Position numbers and translations under genes: made by a program. 64,000 nt of DNA from Cyathus striatus. Lineage: Eukaryota > Basidiomycota > Agaricomycetes > Agaricales > Nidulariaceae. Under the pieces are notes generated by a model. That model was not told the DNA's origin. It saw only the letters and a program-made list of their open reading frames with translations, and searched no databases. Of this stretch, positions 35,831 to 48,130 are shown piece by piece. Numbering within the stretch: the first letter of the stretch is position 1; each line of letters opens with the position of its first letter. The stretch covers positions 6,014,001-6,078,000 of the forward strand of contig JAOVFP010000001.1 in the NCBI GenBank assembly GCA_025738555.1, written 5' to 3'.

Positions 35831-36879
35831 CATATGTCACATTTCCAAATTCATATTACACCACACCTGTTACAACCATTATACTTATCACATGTCATAC
35901 ATCTCTTATATGTCAATATTACACCTGTTAGATTCTTACATCTGTCACACTTTGTTCACTACCAAGCTTGTCACTGACAGGAGTGCTCCAATATTATACA
36001 CCCCCATAACCCAGTCAAGGCTGTCAATCTTGCCAATCAAACACATACATGTCACATATCCCAACACATCACATTTATTCACATTTTATTCACAGGTCAC
36101 ACATCTCTCATTTGTAATACTGTACAATTCTGTAACAATGAAGATTGAACAGTAGTGAGTACTGCTAAGAGGGACACAAGAAATCATATACCCCAATAAT
36201 CAATCAAGAAATAAATATCTGATTGGCTAATGGAAAGTGTGACAAAATATAAGTGATGTGATAATAGAAGCAATAACTGAATAGAAGATATAGATAAGAC
36301 AACATAACCAGACCAGGTTACTGAACATGCTTAAGGTTGGTTAGACAAAATTAGAATCTAAGTACAGTTATATCTACTATAGAATCTGATAGACTAATTA
36401 AAACATAACATTGTGATTGCCAGAAAGTAGTATTGATATAATGTGATTTTTGCCTAGTGCTATGAATGTTGAATTCAACCAAACACAGGTAAATAGTGGA
36501 AGAAATATGATTCTCTTAAAGTAGTCTAGTGTCTTTGTCATATAATTTGTAATGCACATAAATCACTAGGTGAGCACTTTTCATGTAACCTTTTCATGTG
36601 ACATGTATGATATGTGTTGCAGCAGATAACAAGCTGTCAAGGGTTTCAAGAATGGTAGGAGAGTCTGTGACTGTGGTGTAATTTTACTTTTTAACAGAGA
36701 GAGTACCTTGACAAATCAAGATGATACTTGGTAAAATTCAAAATTGGTTAATATCACACAGAGTCAAATGTAACCACATGTTAGGTGTCACTATTGTTCA
36801 ACCATGTTTCACTTTTGGTCCTTATATTTGACTTACATTTGACTCTGTGTGAGATATATCCAATTTTGCTTTTTACCAA

Positions 36880-37845
36880 GGGTGTCATGAGAATGAAGTG
36901 TGATATGTGTGACAGATGTGAGAATGTAACAGGTGTAATATTGACACATAAGGGGTGTATGACATGTGATGAGTATGATGGTTGTAATAGATATGGTGTG
37001 ACATATGTGACTACATGACAGGAGTGTCATACAAAGCAAATATAACAAGTGTAACAAGTGTAATATATGTGACATATGGGAAAGTGTGACATATGCGAAC
37101 ATGTGTGACATATGAGAAAGTGTGTGACAGTATAACATTTGTGACATTTGTGACATATGCGGAAGTGTGACATATGTGAAAGTGTAACATTTGTGACATA
37201 TGTGAAAGTGTGACACATGTGACATATGCGGAAGTGTGACATATGCGGAAGTGTGACATATGTGACACATGTGAAAGTGTGACACATGTGAAAGTGTGAC
37301 ACATGTGAAAGTGTGACGTATGCGACAGTGTGACATATGCGAATGTGTGACATATGCGAAAGTGTGACATATGCAAAAGTGTGACATATGTGAAAGTGTG
37401 ACGTATGCGACAGTGTGACATATGCGAAGGTGTGACATATGCGAAGGTGTGACATTTGTGACATATGTGGAAGTGTGACATATGCGGAAGTGTGACATAT
37501 GCGGAAGTGTGACATTTGTGAAAGTGTGACATTTGTGAAAGTGTGACATTTGTGAAAGTGTGACATTTGTGAATGCGTGACATATGCGAAAGTGTGACAT
37601 ATGCGGAAGTGTGACATATGCGAAAGTGTGACATATGCGGAAGTGTGACATATGCGGAAGTGTGACATATGCGGAAGTGTGACATATGTGACACATGTGA
37701 AAGTGTGACGTATGCGACAGTGTGACATATGCGAATGTGTGACATTTGTGACATCTGTGAAAGTGTGACACATGTGACATCTGTAAAAGTGTGACAAATG
37801 CGATATATGTGACATCTGTGACATACACAATGCATGTGACATATA
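36880..37845 (-). repeat. Inner GTCACA array, right arm of element 2
   Basis: Inverted counterpart, about 960 bp against 640 bp on the left, dominated by GTGTGACATATGCGGAA and GTGTGACATTTGTGAAA runs. The larger size shows recent expansion in this arm. It keeps many CpG (ATGCGGAA, ATGCGAAA). Confidence 0.9.
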
Positions 37846-38418
37846 TGATCACTTATGATCACTTACTTAATCCATTAGTACCACTAATAATCCATTATGC
37901 CACCTAGATCACCTAATGATCACATATGATCACTTATGAATCTATTAGTATCACTATTAACCCATTACACCACTTAGATCACCTAATGATCACTTATGAT
38001 CACTTACAAATCCATTATGCCACCTAAATCACCTAATGATCATATATGATCACTTACAAATCTATTAGTATCACTAATAATCCATTACACCACCTAGATC
38101 ACCTAATGATCACTTATGATCACTTACAAATCCATTAGTATCACTAATAACCCATTACACCACCTAGATCACCTAATGATCACTTATGATCACTTACAAA
38201 TCCATTAGAACAAGTAATAGTCTATAGAAACCCATCAGTACTAGTATTCACCCCAATACACCACCTATATCCCTAAATGATCATTTATGATCACTACTAC
38301 AATCACTAATAGTATAGAACACTATATAATTTAGAGGTGATCATAAAACTCCATGCTTATAAGAACGCATGATCATATAGCCAGGAGTTAATATGAAAAT
38401 AGTTTGCTAACACTTATG

Positions 38419-39121
38419 TAGTCAATACGTTTCTTGAATCAGCTGTATTGCATCTAAATGTGTTCTATTATAAAACCATGTGTTTAGTGAATCAAGTGCA
38501 TGTCTCGTGTGTGTCCCTACATAACAGTAACTTTCTTGGAGAGTCCACTTGGTCTCGTTGTGCATTAGTATACAACTGGAATACAGACTTATCTTTCATA
38601 TATCTATACTAGATGTGATTTCTCCACCGTAGTATAGGAATTCTCCCACTCACCAGTTTGTAACTATGGTCACGAAGGCATACAAATCTTAGTATATCAG
38701 TGGATCAGCAGGGAGCGGGTCATTGAGGGCCATTCCCCTGGGTTATCAAACATTGTACATAGCTTGAGTGTGGTCATCGCTGCCTTTATAGTCTGACAAT
38801 TCTGGTAAGTAAAATGATTAGAATATTGTTGGCTGGCAAAATTGTATGGTATATACTCCCAAGAATTTCATTCAAAGTATATAGACAGACCCTTTGTATA
38901 TCATGGTGCATCTTTACATAATTAGATGTCAGAGGGCTTGCACCAGTAACCGTTAGCGCTGCCAATCGTACCATAATGGTATACGGCCATAGACAGTTCA
39001 AGGCTTTCATATATACTTAAATTATGCTATTTTCAAACTTGAATGAATAAAATGAGAGTAATAATTCAACAGGTCGAAGAAAAAGGAAGGTCAGAACAAA
39101 CATAAATGTTAAACAAGACTG
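38419..39121. other. Intergenic, no supported gene
   Basis: No coding frame with support. A stretch near 38497-38575 (GTGTGTCCCTACATA...) resembles 40200-40270, suggesting a short dispersed repeat. Confidence 0.35.
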
Positions 39122-39824
39122 CTAACTAGTGAGACAATGTTTCATTTCCGATAAATCAGATTCATCTTCTTTCATATCTTAACTGGCCTTTTGTTTTCTT
39201 CAGAAACTATAAATCATTCAAAAAACAGAAGGAAAAACATACCAGCAGATGGGATCGCACACTCTCATTGGAATTATCATGACGACTCTTCATCGCTGCC
39301 AATTTCTTAGAAGCTCCTTTAGTACACTTCCTCTTAGAGGGTAGCTTACTGGGCAGGAGAAATGGCTATCTAAGAAGCAATTGGTGAAATGTAACTGATA
39401 CACATGAAGTAGAATCATAGCTCTTCATTAGTGACGATAACATTGTCACTATCATCCTCCTCCTCTGCTCCTTCGGAGTCTGATTTCTCTAACGATGGAA
39501 GAAACCTGATATCGACCAAACCGCTGTTGGCATCGCTGGCAGTCTCAAACTCTACATGACTTGGCTTTGGCTTTGGCTGATGTAGTTTAATCGGATTCCG
39601 AGGCCTGAAGCGACTCTCAAGCTTTCCAGATTCCTAGAGCTTCATAACATTGAGCAACTCCTGATATTGAGTTCCATATCTGGTACGGGTTTGATGAACG
39701 GATGAATCTGTGTTGGTAAATTAGCATAAGAATTAGAGGTAAAATAAAACTAAAAATTGATATACGCACCAGACTTCTCAGGAGTTGACGTCATAGCACT
39801 TACGCCATCTGCAGTAGGCTCCAT
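39122..39824 (-). pseudogene. Small acidic/basic nuclear-type protein, decayed
   Basis: Seen: exon 39824-39770 (MEPTADGVSAMTSTPEKS) splices by a 62-nt intron to 39707, giving DSSVHQTRTRYGTQYQELL... and an acidic run (KSDSEGAEEEDDSDN). Later exon-like pieces read LPSKRKCTKGASKKLAAMK up to a GTATGT donor near 39238, and EDESDLSEMKHCLTS ending at 39122. One in-frame TAG lies at 39634-39636, where CAG would restore Q. The mixed acidic and lysine-rich composition suggests a DNA- or chromatin-bound protein, but no family is recognised. The second and third splice junctions are tentative. Confidence 0.4.
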
Positions 39825-41148
39825 GTAAGCAGTGTTGGTGATATTAACAAGGGTACAACCCAATGGCAAGCCTGTATACATAGCCTTTATACAACTTGAC
39901 AAGCACACTACACACCTGATATTATTGTGCTTTAGAACATCATATTGTCGTGATTATTGCGGAAGAAACTTATCTTGCAATTAAATCTACTCAAATCCTT
40001 GAGGTTCTGGATGTTGTAAAAGAGACAACACGGATAGGAAGTCAGTTAATTGTGAATTGCAAATTTTGATTTTGATTGGTCCAATAGGAGTGAAATTTGT
40101 CTAGTACATATTTGCCACCATTAACACTGGGTACATATACCATTCATAACTATAAATAACTGTTACCACGCACTGCTTCAAACACGCTCACCGAAATGAG
40201 TGCGTGTCCCTGCATATAATAGTATTTTGGGGAGTCTTACTTGGTCTACCAGTTTACTATTAATGTGTGTGTCTTTTATGTGTTGGTAGGAAGCCGTTTC
40301 TGAGGAATCAGCATAGGTTACAAAATTATGATTCCCATGCAGATGGGAGTTGGGATTTTAAATGATTATTCAAGAAAGGTAGCTACGCAGCATGCAGACA
40401 TTGCACTGTAGAGCAGGTGTTTCACCTGCACTACAAAAATCAAGATATTACAATTTCCATTACATAATCAAGTGATGCGCGCATGCATGCATTCTCTCTC
40501 TCTCCTTTTCCCTCCAACGCCGACACACCCTCGCATCGCTCAATGCTGCAATTACTCAAGATCGTCGGTATCACGCACTACCAAGTTCCAGTGAATTCAA
40601 CTTTACTGAAGGCCGTGTTTGTCTCTACTCATGTTTTATTCCTTAAATTGTCTTTCTATTCATTGGTATGTTCTCTGTTTCATACCTTACCATTTTCCTT
40701 CATAAATCTACGATTTAAACACTCTTAATTTCCATTTTATCAACCATTCCTCATTAAGTACATTCTTTATTTTAAATTTCTATAAAATCTCTATACCTAC
40801 ACATTTTGCAATCCAGTTGAATTCACCCTCCCTTCTCGACACCTTAGAACACCCAAGGTCGAACGGATGTTCACCAACTTGCTTACTAATTTCTTTGTTT
40901 AGGTATCAACCCACCTTCCACCTCTACAGCACCAAGATCAAGAAGATATCTAATTGTGATGACTCAAGAATATAGTTGCGAAATTACCAAACAATATACA
41001 TGTAGATCGTGTAAATACTATGTGTCAGTGTCTGAAGTGAATCTCCTCTCGTATTATTTGTATAGTATAGTATGGTACAGTATGTTATATTAATTCCAAT
41101 AGTGCTGCTCATGGTCAAATATATAGGTATATCTCCAAATGCTATGCA
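39825..41148. other. Intergenic with a dispersed repeat
   Basis: Apart from the repeat at 40490-40920, this is AT-rich DNA with no supported gene. Confidence 0.35.
40490..40920 (+). repeat. Dispersed repeat pair, copy 1
   Basis: Shares, in order, CCGACACAC, CAATTACTCAA..GATCGTC, TCACGCACTACCAAG, a TTTCTATTCATT-like tract, AAATCTACGAT and TTCTTTGTTTAGG with the minus strand of 52290-51950. It may be a degenerate 5' region of a multicopy gene or a solo element; no protein was identified. Confidence 0.5.
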
Positions 41149-44139
41149 TTACTTCCCCAAAAATACTCCAAGATCATGAGTTGGTATATTTTTCCTCTTA
41201 CTGTTTTCATATCTAAGCTTTCCTTTCCAAGGATGGACTGTGGTCTCATCCCCGTTCATTGTGTATACCTGGAATTCTTGTCCAAATAAAGCGAAGTTTC
41301 CTGGATTCACTACTATGACACGTTGGATCATCCTATCCGGAGATACTATCCGTACAAATCTTGCGGGTATATCAATGCACCCTTCAGGGCCGGTAGGATC
41401 GGCATCTAAGTCAAGTTGGAAACACTTTGTGGTATTCACCAACTCGACAAAGTTGCCAATTCAGTTTTCATAACGTCCATTTTCAAATCCTGCGTCGTCG
41501 GGTGTCGGAAAGGAGCCAGCAATAATAGTACATAGTTTTTTCCTTTTTAAATCCGATTTATATTTGACTAGCCGTGTGATCCAATGTCCTGTATTAATAT
41601 TGTTAGCATTGACATATCGTCTATTGCTGTACAATTACACACCATCGAAACAATCTGATGAGTTGGGTCCAGCATTGGTGGGAATGGTTGCAGTGCCTGC
41701 TACAAACATACCCATTGACTCCGGAAGCGAAGCAGACGGTTGCAATGGAAGATGTGAAGGGTTGTTCTCAGGAACTATGAATGTATCTGGTAAGTCTCGT
41801 GAGTTTGTCTAATGATCTGAAGAACTAACTATGATGACGAAAAGATAACAATTCAAGATCTTCGATATTGGGACTAGAACCTGACTTTGTGTGGTGTGAG
41901 ATGGTAATCAAATAATAATGTGATAAAGCTACCTGTGGAGTTTTTGAACTGGGATTCCATGCAGGCATCTGTGATCCAATCCCATAATCGTGTTCCCAAT
42001 GTGGTGTTGAACAAGGAGGTAATGGTTGTTCAGGAAGACTTCTGGAATCTGGAACATTTGTCATCAAATTATTAAATCTGTAAAGTATTATTAGATACTG
42101 GCAGAAGCATAATGTACTGTGTAGATACCTGGGGATGAATATATCCTTCAATGACACGCTCTCACAGCAATTTGAAGTCATCAGATGCATCTGTATCTCC
42201 ACTACTGCGACGCCATTGAAATTTACATTGTGTAGTATTCCAAGCTCTCCTTTCAGAGGACCAGCTTTGATTATAACGTAACACCTATATAAAGATTTGT
42301 AGCGATCGTTTTGCATGAGCCTGTCATCTATTGAAACGGGCTCAGTACGATTGCTAGATGAGCTTGCAGGGAATCTGCCGAAGTCGCTATCCTGCCACCT
42401 AAATGTCGTATTTCAATGAACTTCATCGCAGAAGTCTAAATTCGAAGATAGGACCTGTATGTGATTACTCTATGTAATATTAGAATATATATATGATGTT
42501 ATTCCCCAGGTGAATATTACCTTCTTTAGCAGAAAAGTGACCATCATGATATTGTCCTCTCCAATCCTCCCATATGGTTCACTGTTGATAACCATTCCAA
42601 CCGATCCTTCATGCTCGCAGAAATCACTCGAACACCATCTCCAAGCTTAAAGCATTTCTGCAACAGACTTAACGGATATACGAATACACCTGTATGTGAA
42701 TTGGCAAGTCTTAACATTGCACTATCTTCTTGGATATCCTGAACGGAAGCAATAGAGTATGTTCCGTGATTTAGTGATACCTTTACCTGATCACCTATTT
42801 GTATGCTTGACGCCAGTATTGCACATCTCGTGTGGTCCAGAATTTGAGCAGGTACATGCCTGCAGTTCTGGAAAGCTCTTAGCTCTGTCATTGTTGGAAT
42901 CGCTTCAACCTGGTAGAATTTTTCGATATCGAGTTTTCGTCGTAGAATAAATCCTTCCGTCATATAGAATGAACCGCAAAAAAGATATCCAGTGATAACA
43001 TTTTTATCAGAACCTTTGTGTTGAACCACAAATTTATCCAGGCTTGTCTTTCTTGCGAGATCGGGGTTAAACAGATTACAGTGTGGGCGAGACTGTGAAG
43101 AGCCTGGGGACCACTTTCGTTTCAAAGATCTCTTGTAGATCACTCGTGGAAGATGAATAACGTCAATCTGCAGAGTGCACTGGCATACATTCGTGATGAA
43201 GGTGAGGTTGTAATGGTATTTCCCTTTCAACCTTACCCAAGTGTGCTGAGAAGGTATGTACATTGACCCGTTAACTTTGTAGAAAGAAACCCACGCCTCT
43301 GTCGGCGCTGGGCAGATGTATTTGGAATATACGTCTTGATAAATAGAAGTGACAGCCTGAATGTCGCTAATGTTACGAGCCTCGACATATACGTGACCCG
43401 GAATAAACACTGATGCAAATGCACTGTGTATATGCTTTGAGCCAGCTTGATATGAGAGTGCATGTACAATAAGTTCCTCTGTTCCATCCTGTGAAATCAT
43501 ATTACAGTTGTTTTCAACATAACAAGCTCGGATTCCACTTACCTTCACTGGAACATCAAATAACGGCCAGTCATCGTCACGTATTCCCTCATGGCTAATA
43601 GAATGCTTGCTCTCAGTAAGCTGTGAATTGGTTTCCTTTGGCGATTCGCTACTTCCTTCATTGTTCCCGTACTTGTCGAGCAAGTATGCAATGAAACCGT
43701 GGTTTGGTGCTGATTCAACAGCACGTGTTAATGCCAGCCGGCTGATAGGGATATTATCTTCGTCGTCCATGCCATCGATATCCTCGTCATCGAAATGGTC
43801 GTCAATGAAGTCGTCTATGCAATTAGCATAATATTACCTCTTGAAGGTCATAATACATACCGGCACGGTCTGTGTCCGCTTCATCGTCGGTGGGTGACTC
43901 TGTCGATACCTCAGCTTCCAAATCTAAGAATGACTTCTCTTCATTAGCATCAGGCCCAATATCTTATACTCTTCAGCTCTTACCTCTACAAGCCATCTCT
44001 TGGTTGTTTTCTTTTTCATACCGCTCACACTAGGTGGTTGAGAGATAGGTATTTCATCGTCAGGGTCGTTGTACCACGTAATGTCGTGTGCCTCCTTCAA
44101 TGTGCCATTTTGATTTAAAGCACAGTTTTCTTCACTCAT
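41149..44139 (-). pseudogene. Spt5-like transcription elongation factor, decayed
   Basis: Seen: ATG at 44139, an acidic N terminus (DDFIDDHFDDEDIDG), then WPLFDVPVK spliced by a 54-nt intron (43542-43489) to DGTEELIVHALSYQAGS. The NGN-like part has SAFASVFIPGHVYVEARN; KOW-like parts follow: WVRLKGKYHYNLTFI, FVYPLSLLQKCFKLGDGVRV, CYVIIKAGPLKGELGIL and GRYEN.IGNFVELVN. Known: Spt5 binds RNA polymerase II through NGN and KOW domains; divergent Spt5-like copies are multiplied in some agaricomycetes. Defects: a shift near 42560, TGA at 42413-42415 and 41461-41463 (CGA would give R) and TAA at 41635-41637. Several GT-AG introns split the rest. Alternative: a functional paralogue with misread exons, but three stops make that unlikely. 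Confidence 0.7.
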
Positions 44140-45329
44140 TGTATATACTATCCTAACTACGCTGAATACTACTTTTCCGGAGTCAATGCGAATAGAGCGG
44201 AAGAAAAAATTTAAAAGGCGAGGTTCAATGAGTTAATCCAAAATCATCTTCTTGAGGGCAGGTTGAACGTTGAACCGTCACGTGATGATGTCAAATTTCG
44301 ACCGGCGTAAGCATTCTGTGATTTGGTTGTGATACTTACTCCATCTAATGAATTAGCTTGACGTTGTTCATTTAGCCATGTGCAATAAGTGTGGTCGTAA
44401 TATATTCACTTCTGTCTAATAGATACATATGGTAATACTGTAGATAGATATATTTGTGAAATTGACGTGAAGACGCCTATGATGGCTTTTTGAGGCTTCG
44501 GTAATTGCCGTTATAATCCCCACGATCTCAAAGCATTCACCCAAGGGCCAATGTTGCTCTTTGTAAACATTGCTGGTATTTATATCATGAACTCAGTAAT
44601 TATATTGAAAACTATTAACTTTATCTAAGGTAATGGTGTTCGCTTTTAAATTGATAGAATAAGGCTGGCAAGCGGGCGCCAGTGTGGCACAGCCCACTAC
44701 CATTAAATATATGCTAAGTATTGATTCATGGTCATTATAGTGTAAAGTAAGGAGTAGAGACTGCATAAATGGTGGTTGCCGTAGTTGTCTTCAAAATATA
44801 GAAAGCCGTTGTCACCATAATAGTACTGCAGGTAAGATGATGTAGAAGATGTTTCCGGGTTGAAGGAAATTCCAAAACAAAGAATTTGCAAGCGGATAGC
44901 ACATCCGTCTATCCACAGGTCCTAGTGAGGGGTCAAAGTAATCTGTATTCAAAGAATGTAAAGTACTGTACTTAAATAAGTACAGAACAATGTAAACGAG
45001 CAGAGAACTAAAAAGAGAAATGAGGCCGATTCTACAGTACAGGCAAATTGCCTGCTCTACAATGATTTGAAGAGCTCTTCTTTTCTCTTTAAACTTAATA
45101 TCTTAGGAAAGAGTGGGTCTTCCATGTATGCATTAGTCCATCATTCTGGTTCGTCTTCTCTTAAACTTACTAACACACTATATGATTTGATACTCTTCGG
45201 TATTCTGTAAAGGTATCTCATCAGTATACAGTTCAATGGGCTTTGAATTACTAGACTGAATGGGTGCGGTTGCAGCCGTCGGTGGTCTATTTTCGAATTT
45301 TGGTCCTAGCTCTTCAAACATAAGTATTC
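44140..45329. other. Intergenic, no supported gene
   Basis: Contains a half-site TCTTCTTGAGGGCAGGT at about 44250 that matches the ends of the hairpin at 52844-52930. No gene seen. Confidence 0.35.
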
Positions 45330-45740
45330 CATAAATGATCATCGCTTCCTTTCAAGGTCAAATATTCCAAATCATCCGTTGCTGGCCCAATTTGCAAAGG
45401 AGTATTTCTTCGTAGTTGGGACAACGGGTCTACATTAGAGTGTATACGACCTGCTCTATGGATAAATTTCATATTTGGAAAGCCTGAGAATACTCACCCC
45501 CAGGTTAATAATTGTCGATTTACATTTTGAAAAGTACGGCTCCATGTTAAGGTTGCACGATCAGTTATACAAAATATATACTCACCTTCTAAAATTGGCT
45601 GGAATTTAATGAGACCCTTCCTCAATGCCAAAGTCTCTTGTTCCGTTGGGGAGTAGTTTCGTTCAGCTGGCTGTAGGACACGAGACCAATAAGACACTAC
45701 TCTTTCAATATGCACTACAGTGTCTTCAAATTTTTTAAAT
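45330..45740 (-). pseudogene. Ty3/gypsy RNase H fragment
   Basis: Minus-strand reading gives VVSYWSRVLQPAERNYSPTE, ETLALRKGLIKFQPILEG, FCITDRATLTW and then, after a TGA at 45494-45496 (CGA would give R), VFSGFPNMKFIHRAGRIHSN and VDPLSQLRR. This order (RNase H core, then the H+AGR.HSNVD.LS linker) is diagnostic of gypsy pol. The reverse transcriptase upstream and the integrase downstream are missing. The gag piece at 47.2-47.8 kb in the same orientation may be from the same copy. Confidence 0.85.
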
Positions 45741-45772
45741 ACATATATATACATACCATTAGATAGAGATGC

Positions 45773-45960
45773 ACCTCAGTCATTATATCATACAATAACA
45801 CTAAGGTGAGACTTATAGCTTACAATCTTTATATCACATACTGACAGTACATGTAGTTTACTATTACTCACTACATGTATAGGTACAGTTGTTATATCAG
45901 TTATATCATACAACAACACTGAGTTTACCATTACTCACCACGCAACATGTATAGGTTATT
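45773..45960 (+). repeat. LTR-like fragment related to the copia LTR at 47.9-48.1 kb
   Basis: CCTCAGTCATTATATCATAC, AATAACACTAAGGTGAGACT and TTTATATCACATA match, in the opposite orientation, the 3' part of the LTR at 47865-48130. A second partial copy lies near 45895-45950. It abuts the gypsy fragment, so one element probably inserted into the other. Confidence 0.5.
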
Positions 45961-47203
45961 CCTTTCGACGCAGTCTCCTTTCTGTGGTATATCAGTCGTT
46001 TTGGAATCTTTGACAAGGCTAGTAACAAGATCCGGTATCGATTCTCCACCTTTAAATGCCTTCTCCAATCTCTCATATACCTTTGTTCCTCTCAGATCTC
46101 TGATGTAACAATTTAATCATATCGTCATGGGTCCTGGTAATAAAGCGTGATCTCCAGTTGCGTTTATTGCGATGTCATTTCCCTCAGTGTATGACTCAGT
46201 TATTAAGCTCTAGATGTGCTAGTACCTTGAACGCACGTCCATTTTCATTAATTAATGGAGATGATGATAGTGAATTATCAACCTTGAGCTTTCAACCACA
46301 ATCACCGAACTGAAGATAGGTTTTGGTAGGTCCTCGCACAATAGATATGCCATACTGGTTGTAAAGGTGAAAGTAGCTTGAAGTCGAGCAGCAGGCTGTC
46401 CACTGGTGCCAGCACACGCTTGCGTAAGCCCCTCGACTACAACGGTTTCTATCTGCCCTATCACAAACTCAAGCAAGGGCTTGCTTGGGGTAGATGCCCC
46501 ATCCGCGAAACCATGCAATTTGTCCAGATCAACCTGTTCAACGAAGTAGTCACACCATGACAGGCAGTACACATCACCCAGACATGATACACTCCAATAG
46601 AGCAGTTCTGACAGACTATCACTAGTCCAATCGATGAGGTATGCAGTTCATACTACCGATTCGACTTCATATGTATCATAGAGTTAAAATTCCGCGGTCG
46701 AAAGTTACTGTACTACTAGAGCGATGGTACAAATACAGTATTGAAGTCGCAACAATTACCATTTTGTATCGCATTCATATATAATGTTAATCTTTTGTCT
46801 ATTTTGCTTAAGTTATGACGATTATGGAAGAACTTAGATTATCAGAGATTGTAAAAAAAAATTGCATTTGGTAAATGCAACAGTGGTGCAAAAGTAGGGC
46901 AGTGAGCTTGAGAAATTGGCGTGCACATCCAAAATATGGCGCAGAGTTGGTGTAGAGCACACAAACTGGCGCGCATGAATACTAAAAAGGGACACTGGAC
47001 ATATCTCTGAGGAGTAGTGCTACCGAGAAGAAGTGGCATGGGAAATGATTAAATGTGTGGTTTGAACGCCATATTGCATCATTGCTTAGGTGCGCCATCC
47101 ATAATTTCAGATATCATTTGACAATCAGTATAATTATAAATGAAGTTGAGAAGGTGTCTCTACTATAGCCTTGTTCTCGGTAATGTGTTCCCGTTGCAAG
47201 AAG
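45961..47203. other. No confident gene; one open minus-strand segment
   Basis: The minus strand at 46572-46252 is open for 106 codons (SWCDYFVEQVDLDKLHGFAD...), with composition that could be coding, but I recognise nothing in it. The rest is repeat-like AT-rich DNA. Confidence 0.25.
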
Positions 47204-47767
47204 TTACATTTTATCATAATATATTCGGTTCACGTAATAGTCACCGATTGCCTCACGCAACGTTATCCAACTTGCTTCGATTTCGGCCCTAAAGGCAGGA
47301 AGCTGACTGTAATACCAAGTTTCAGCGCTACCTGTTAGGCGCGTAGGAGCGAGGTCACTGAGTTGCCTTTCAAGCGCCTTCAAATGCTCGCTCAAATGAT
47401 TTACCTTATTCATTCAATGATGCAAATTGTCAGTATTTCCATCCCAACTCAGTATAATATCAAGTTTAAGTTTATAATCAAATTGTGGTTCATGACTTAC
47501 TGTAAAGCTCAGCTCCTCGTGTTCAGTATTTCCTTGATTATTGTCCTTCGTCGACCAGGATGATTTTCGAGGTGGCCTTGGATGAGATTTGCATCGATCA
47601 TTGTTACCAGAATCTGATTCGCTGTCCGATGCATTAGGATCAGGGTCGCCGTTATTAAGTAGCACTTCTTTGTAGTTTGGTGGTTTCGACAGGTGGAGCT
47701 GGTTCTCGACCGAATAGACGTTGTACACCACTAGCATTTGTATAGTTTGTCGAGTTCGAGAGGGCAA
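47204..47767 (-). pseudogene. Ty3/gypsy gag-like fragment
   Basis: Reads from 47767 as an acidic linker (NASDSESDSGNND, SHPRPPRKSSW) followed by KLDIILSWDGNTDNLHH, a TGA at 47414-47416 (TGG would give W), then MNKVNHLSEHLKALERQLSD, LAPTRLTGSAETWYYSQLP and a tail SWITLREAIGDYYVN. The pattern SWDG...W..K.N.L......L..LAP.R..G.AE.W matches fungal gypsy capsid domains. No zinc knuckle, protease or RT follows, so it is a fragment. Confidence 0.7.
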
Positions 47768-47864
47768 AAACTTATCACTTAGGGAAAATATGTGTCTAAT
47801 AGTCTCGTATTTCAGGAACTCTAAAGTACAGGGTACTCACCCACTGTAAGTATTCTAATCTATG

Positions 47865-48130
47865 TGTGATATCAGTACCTGGATTTAATAGAAAGTATAC
47901 TAAGAGTCTTACCTCAGTGTTATTGTATGGTATAATGACTGAGGTATATGTGTATCTACTGGTAGGTGTTTATATGTATCTGCAGGTGGCTATTATATAA
48001 AGATATAAAGAGAACGTGTAAGTAGGTAGAAAGGTATGAAAGGTTAAGTAAAAGGGAGAAAGGGGACACGTACATATGTGCGCTTATAGTTACATGGTGA
48101 TATGAACGTTAAGTCCATTTCATATCAACA
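47865..48130 (-). repeat. Copia 3' LTR
   Basis: On the minus strand it begins TGTTGATATGAAATGG at 48130, directly after the RNase H end and a purine stretch GCGAGGAG, and probably ends ..TGATATCACA near 47865. The ends TGTTGATAT and ATATCACA form the short inverted repeat expected of LTRs. The stop codon of the pol frame lies within the first bases of the LTR. The exact 3' end is inferred. Confidence 0.6.

Larger units (their letters stand above)
34625..38418. mobile_element. Inverted-arm element 2 (non-autonomous, about 3.8 kb)
   Basis: The arms mirror each other from AGTGTCAGCAAATATTTTCA (left) and, reverse complemented, AGTGTTAGCAAACTATTTTC (right), continuing TATTAACTCCTGGCTATATG on both. 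Flanking TAGTCAA occurs at 34618-34624 and 38419-38425, a possible 7-bp target-site duplication. Outer TGATCA arrays and inner GTCACA arrays surround about 0.75 kb of unique AT-rich DNA (36.13-36.88 kb) that encodes nothing visible. Same architecture as element 1 with different unit sequences. Confidence 0.75.

Noticed and set aside
35179..36155. Overlapping ORFs of 178-318 codons rich in Ser, His, Cys and Thr
   Set aside because: They are translations of the GTCACA array in all three frames; similar ORFs occur on the mirrored arm.
36833..37862. Three minus-strand ORFs of 271-339 codons
   Set aside because: Same repeat artefact; units whose length is a multiple of three keep frames open.
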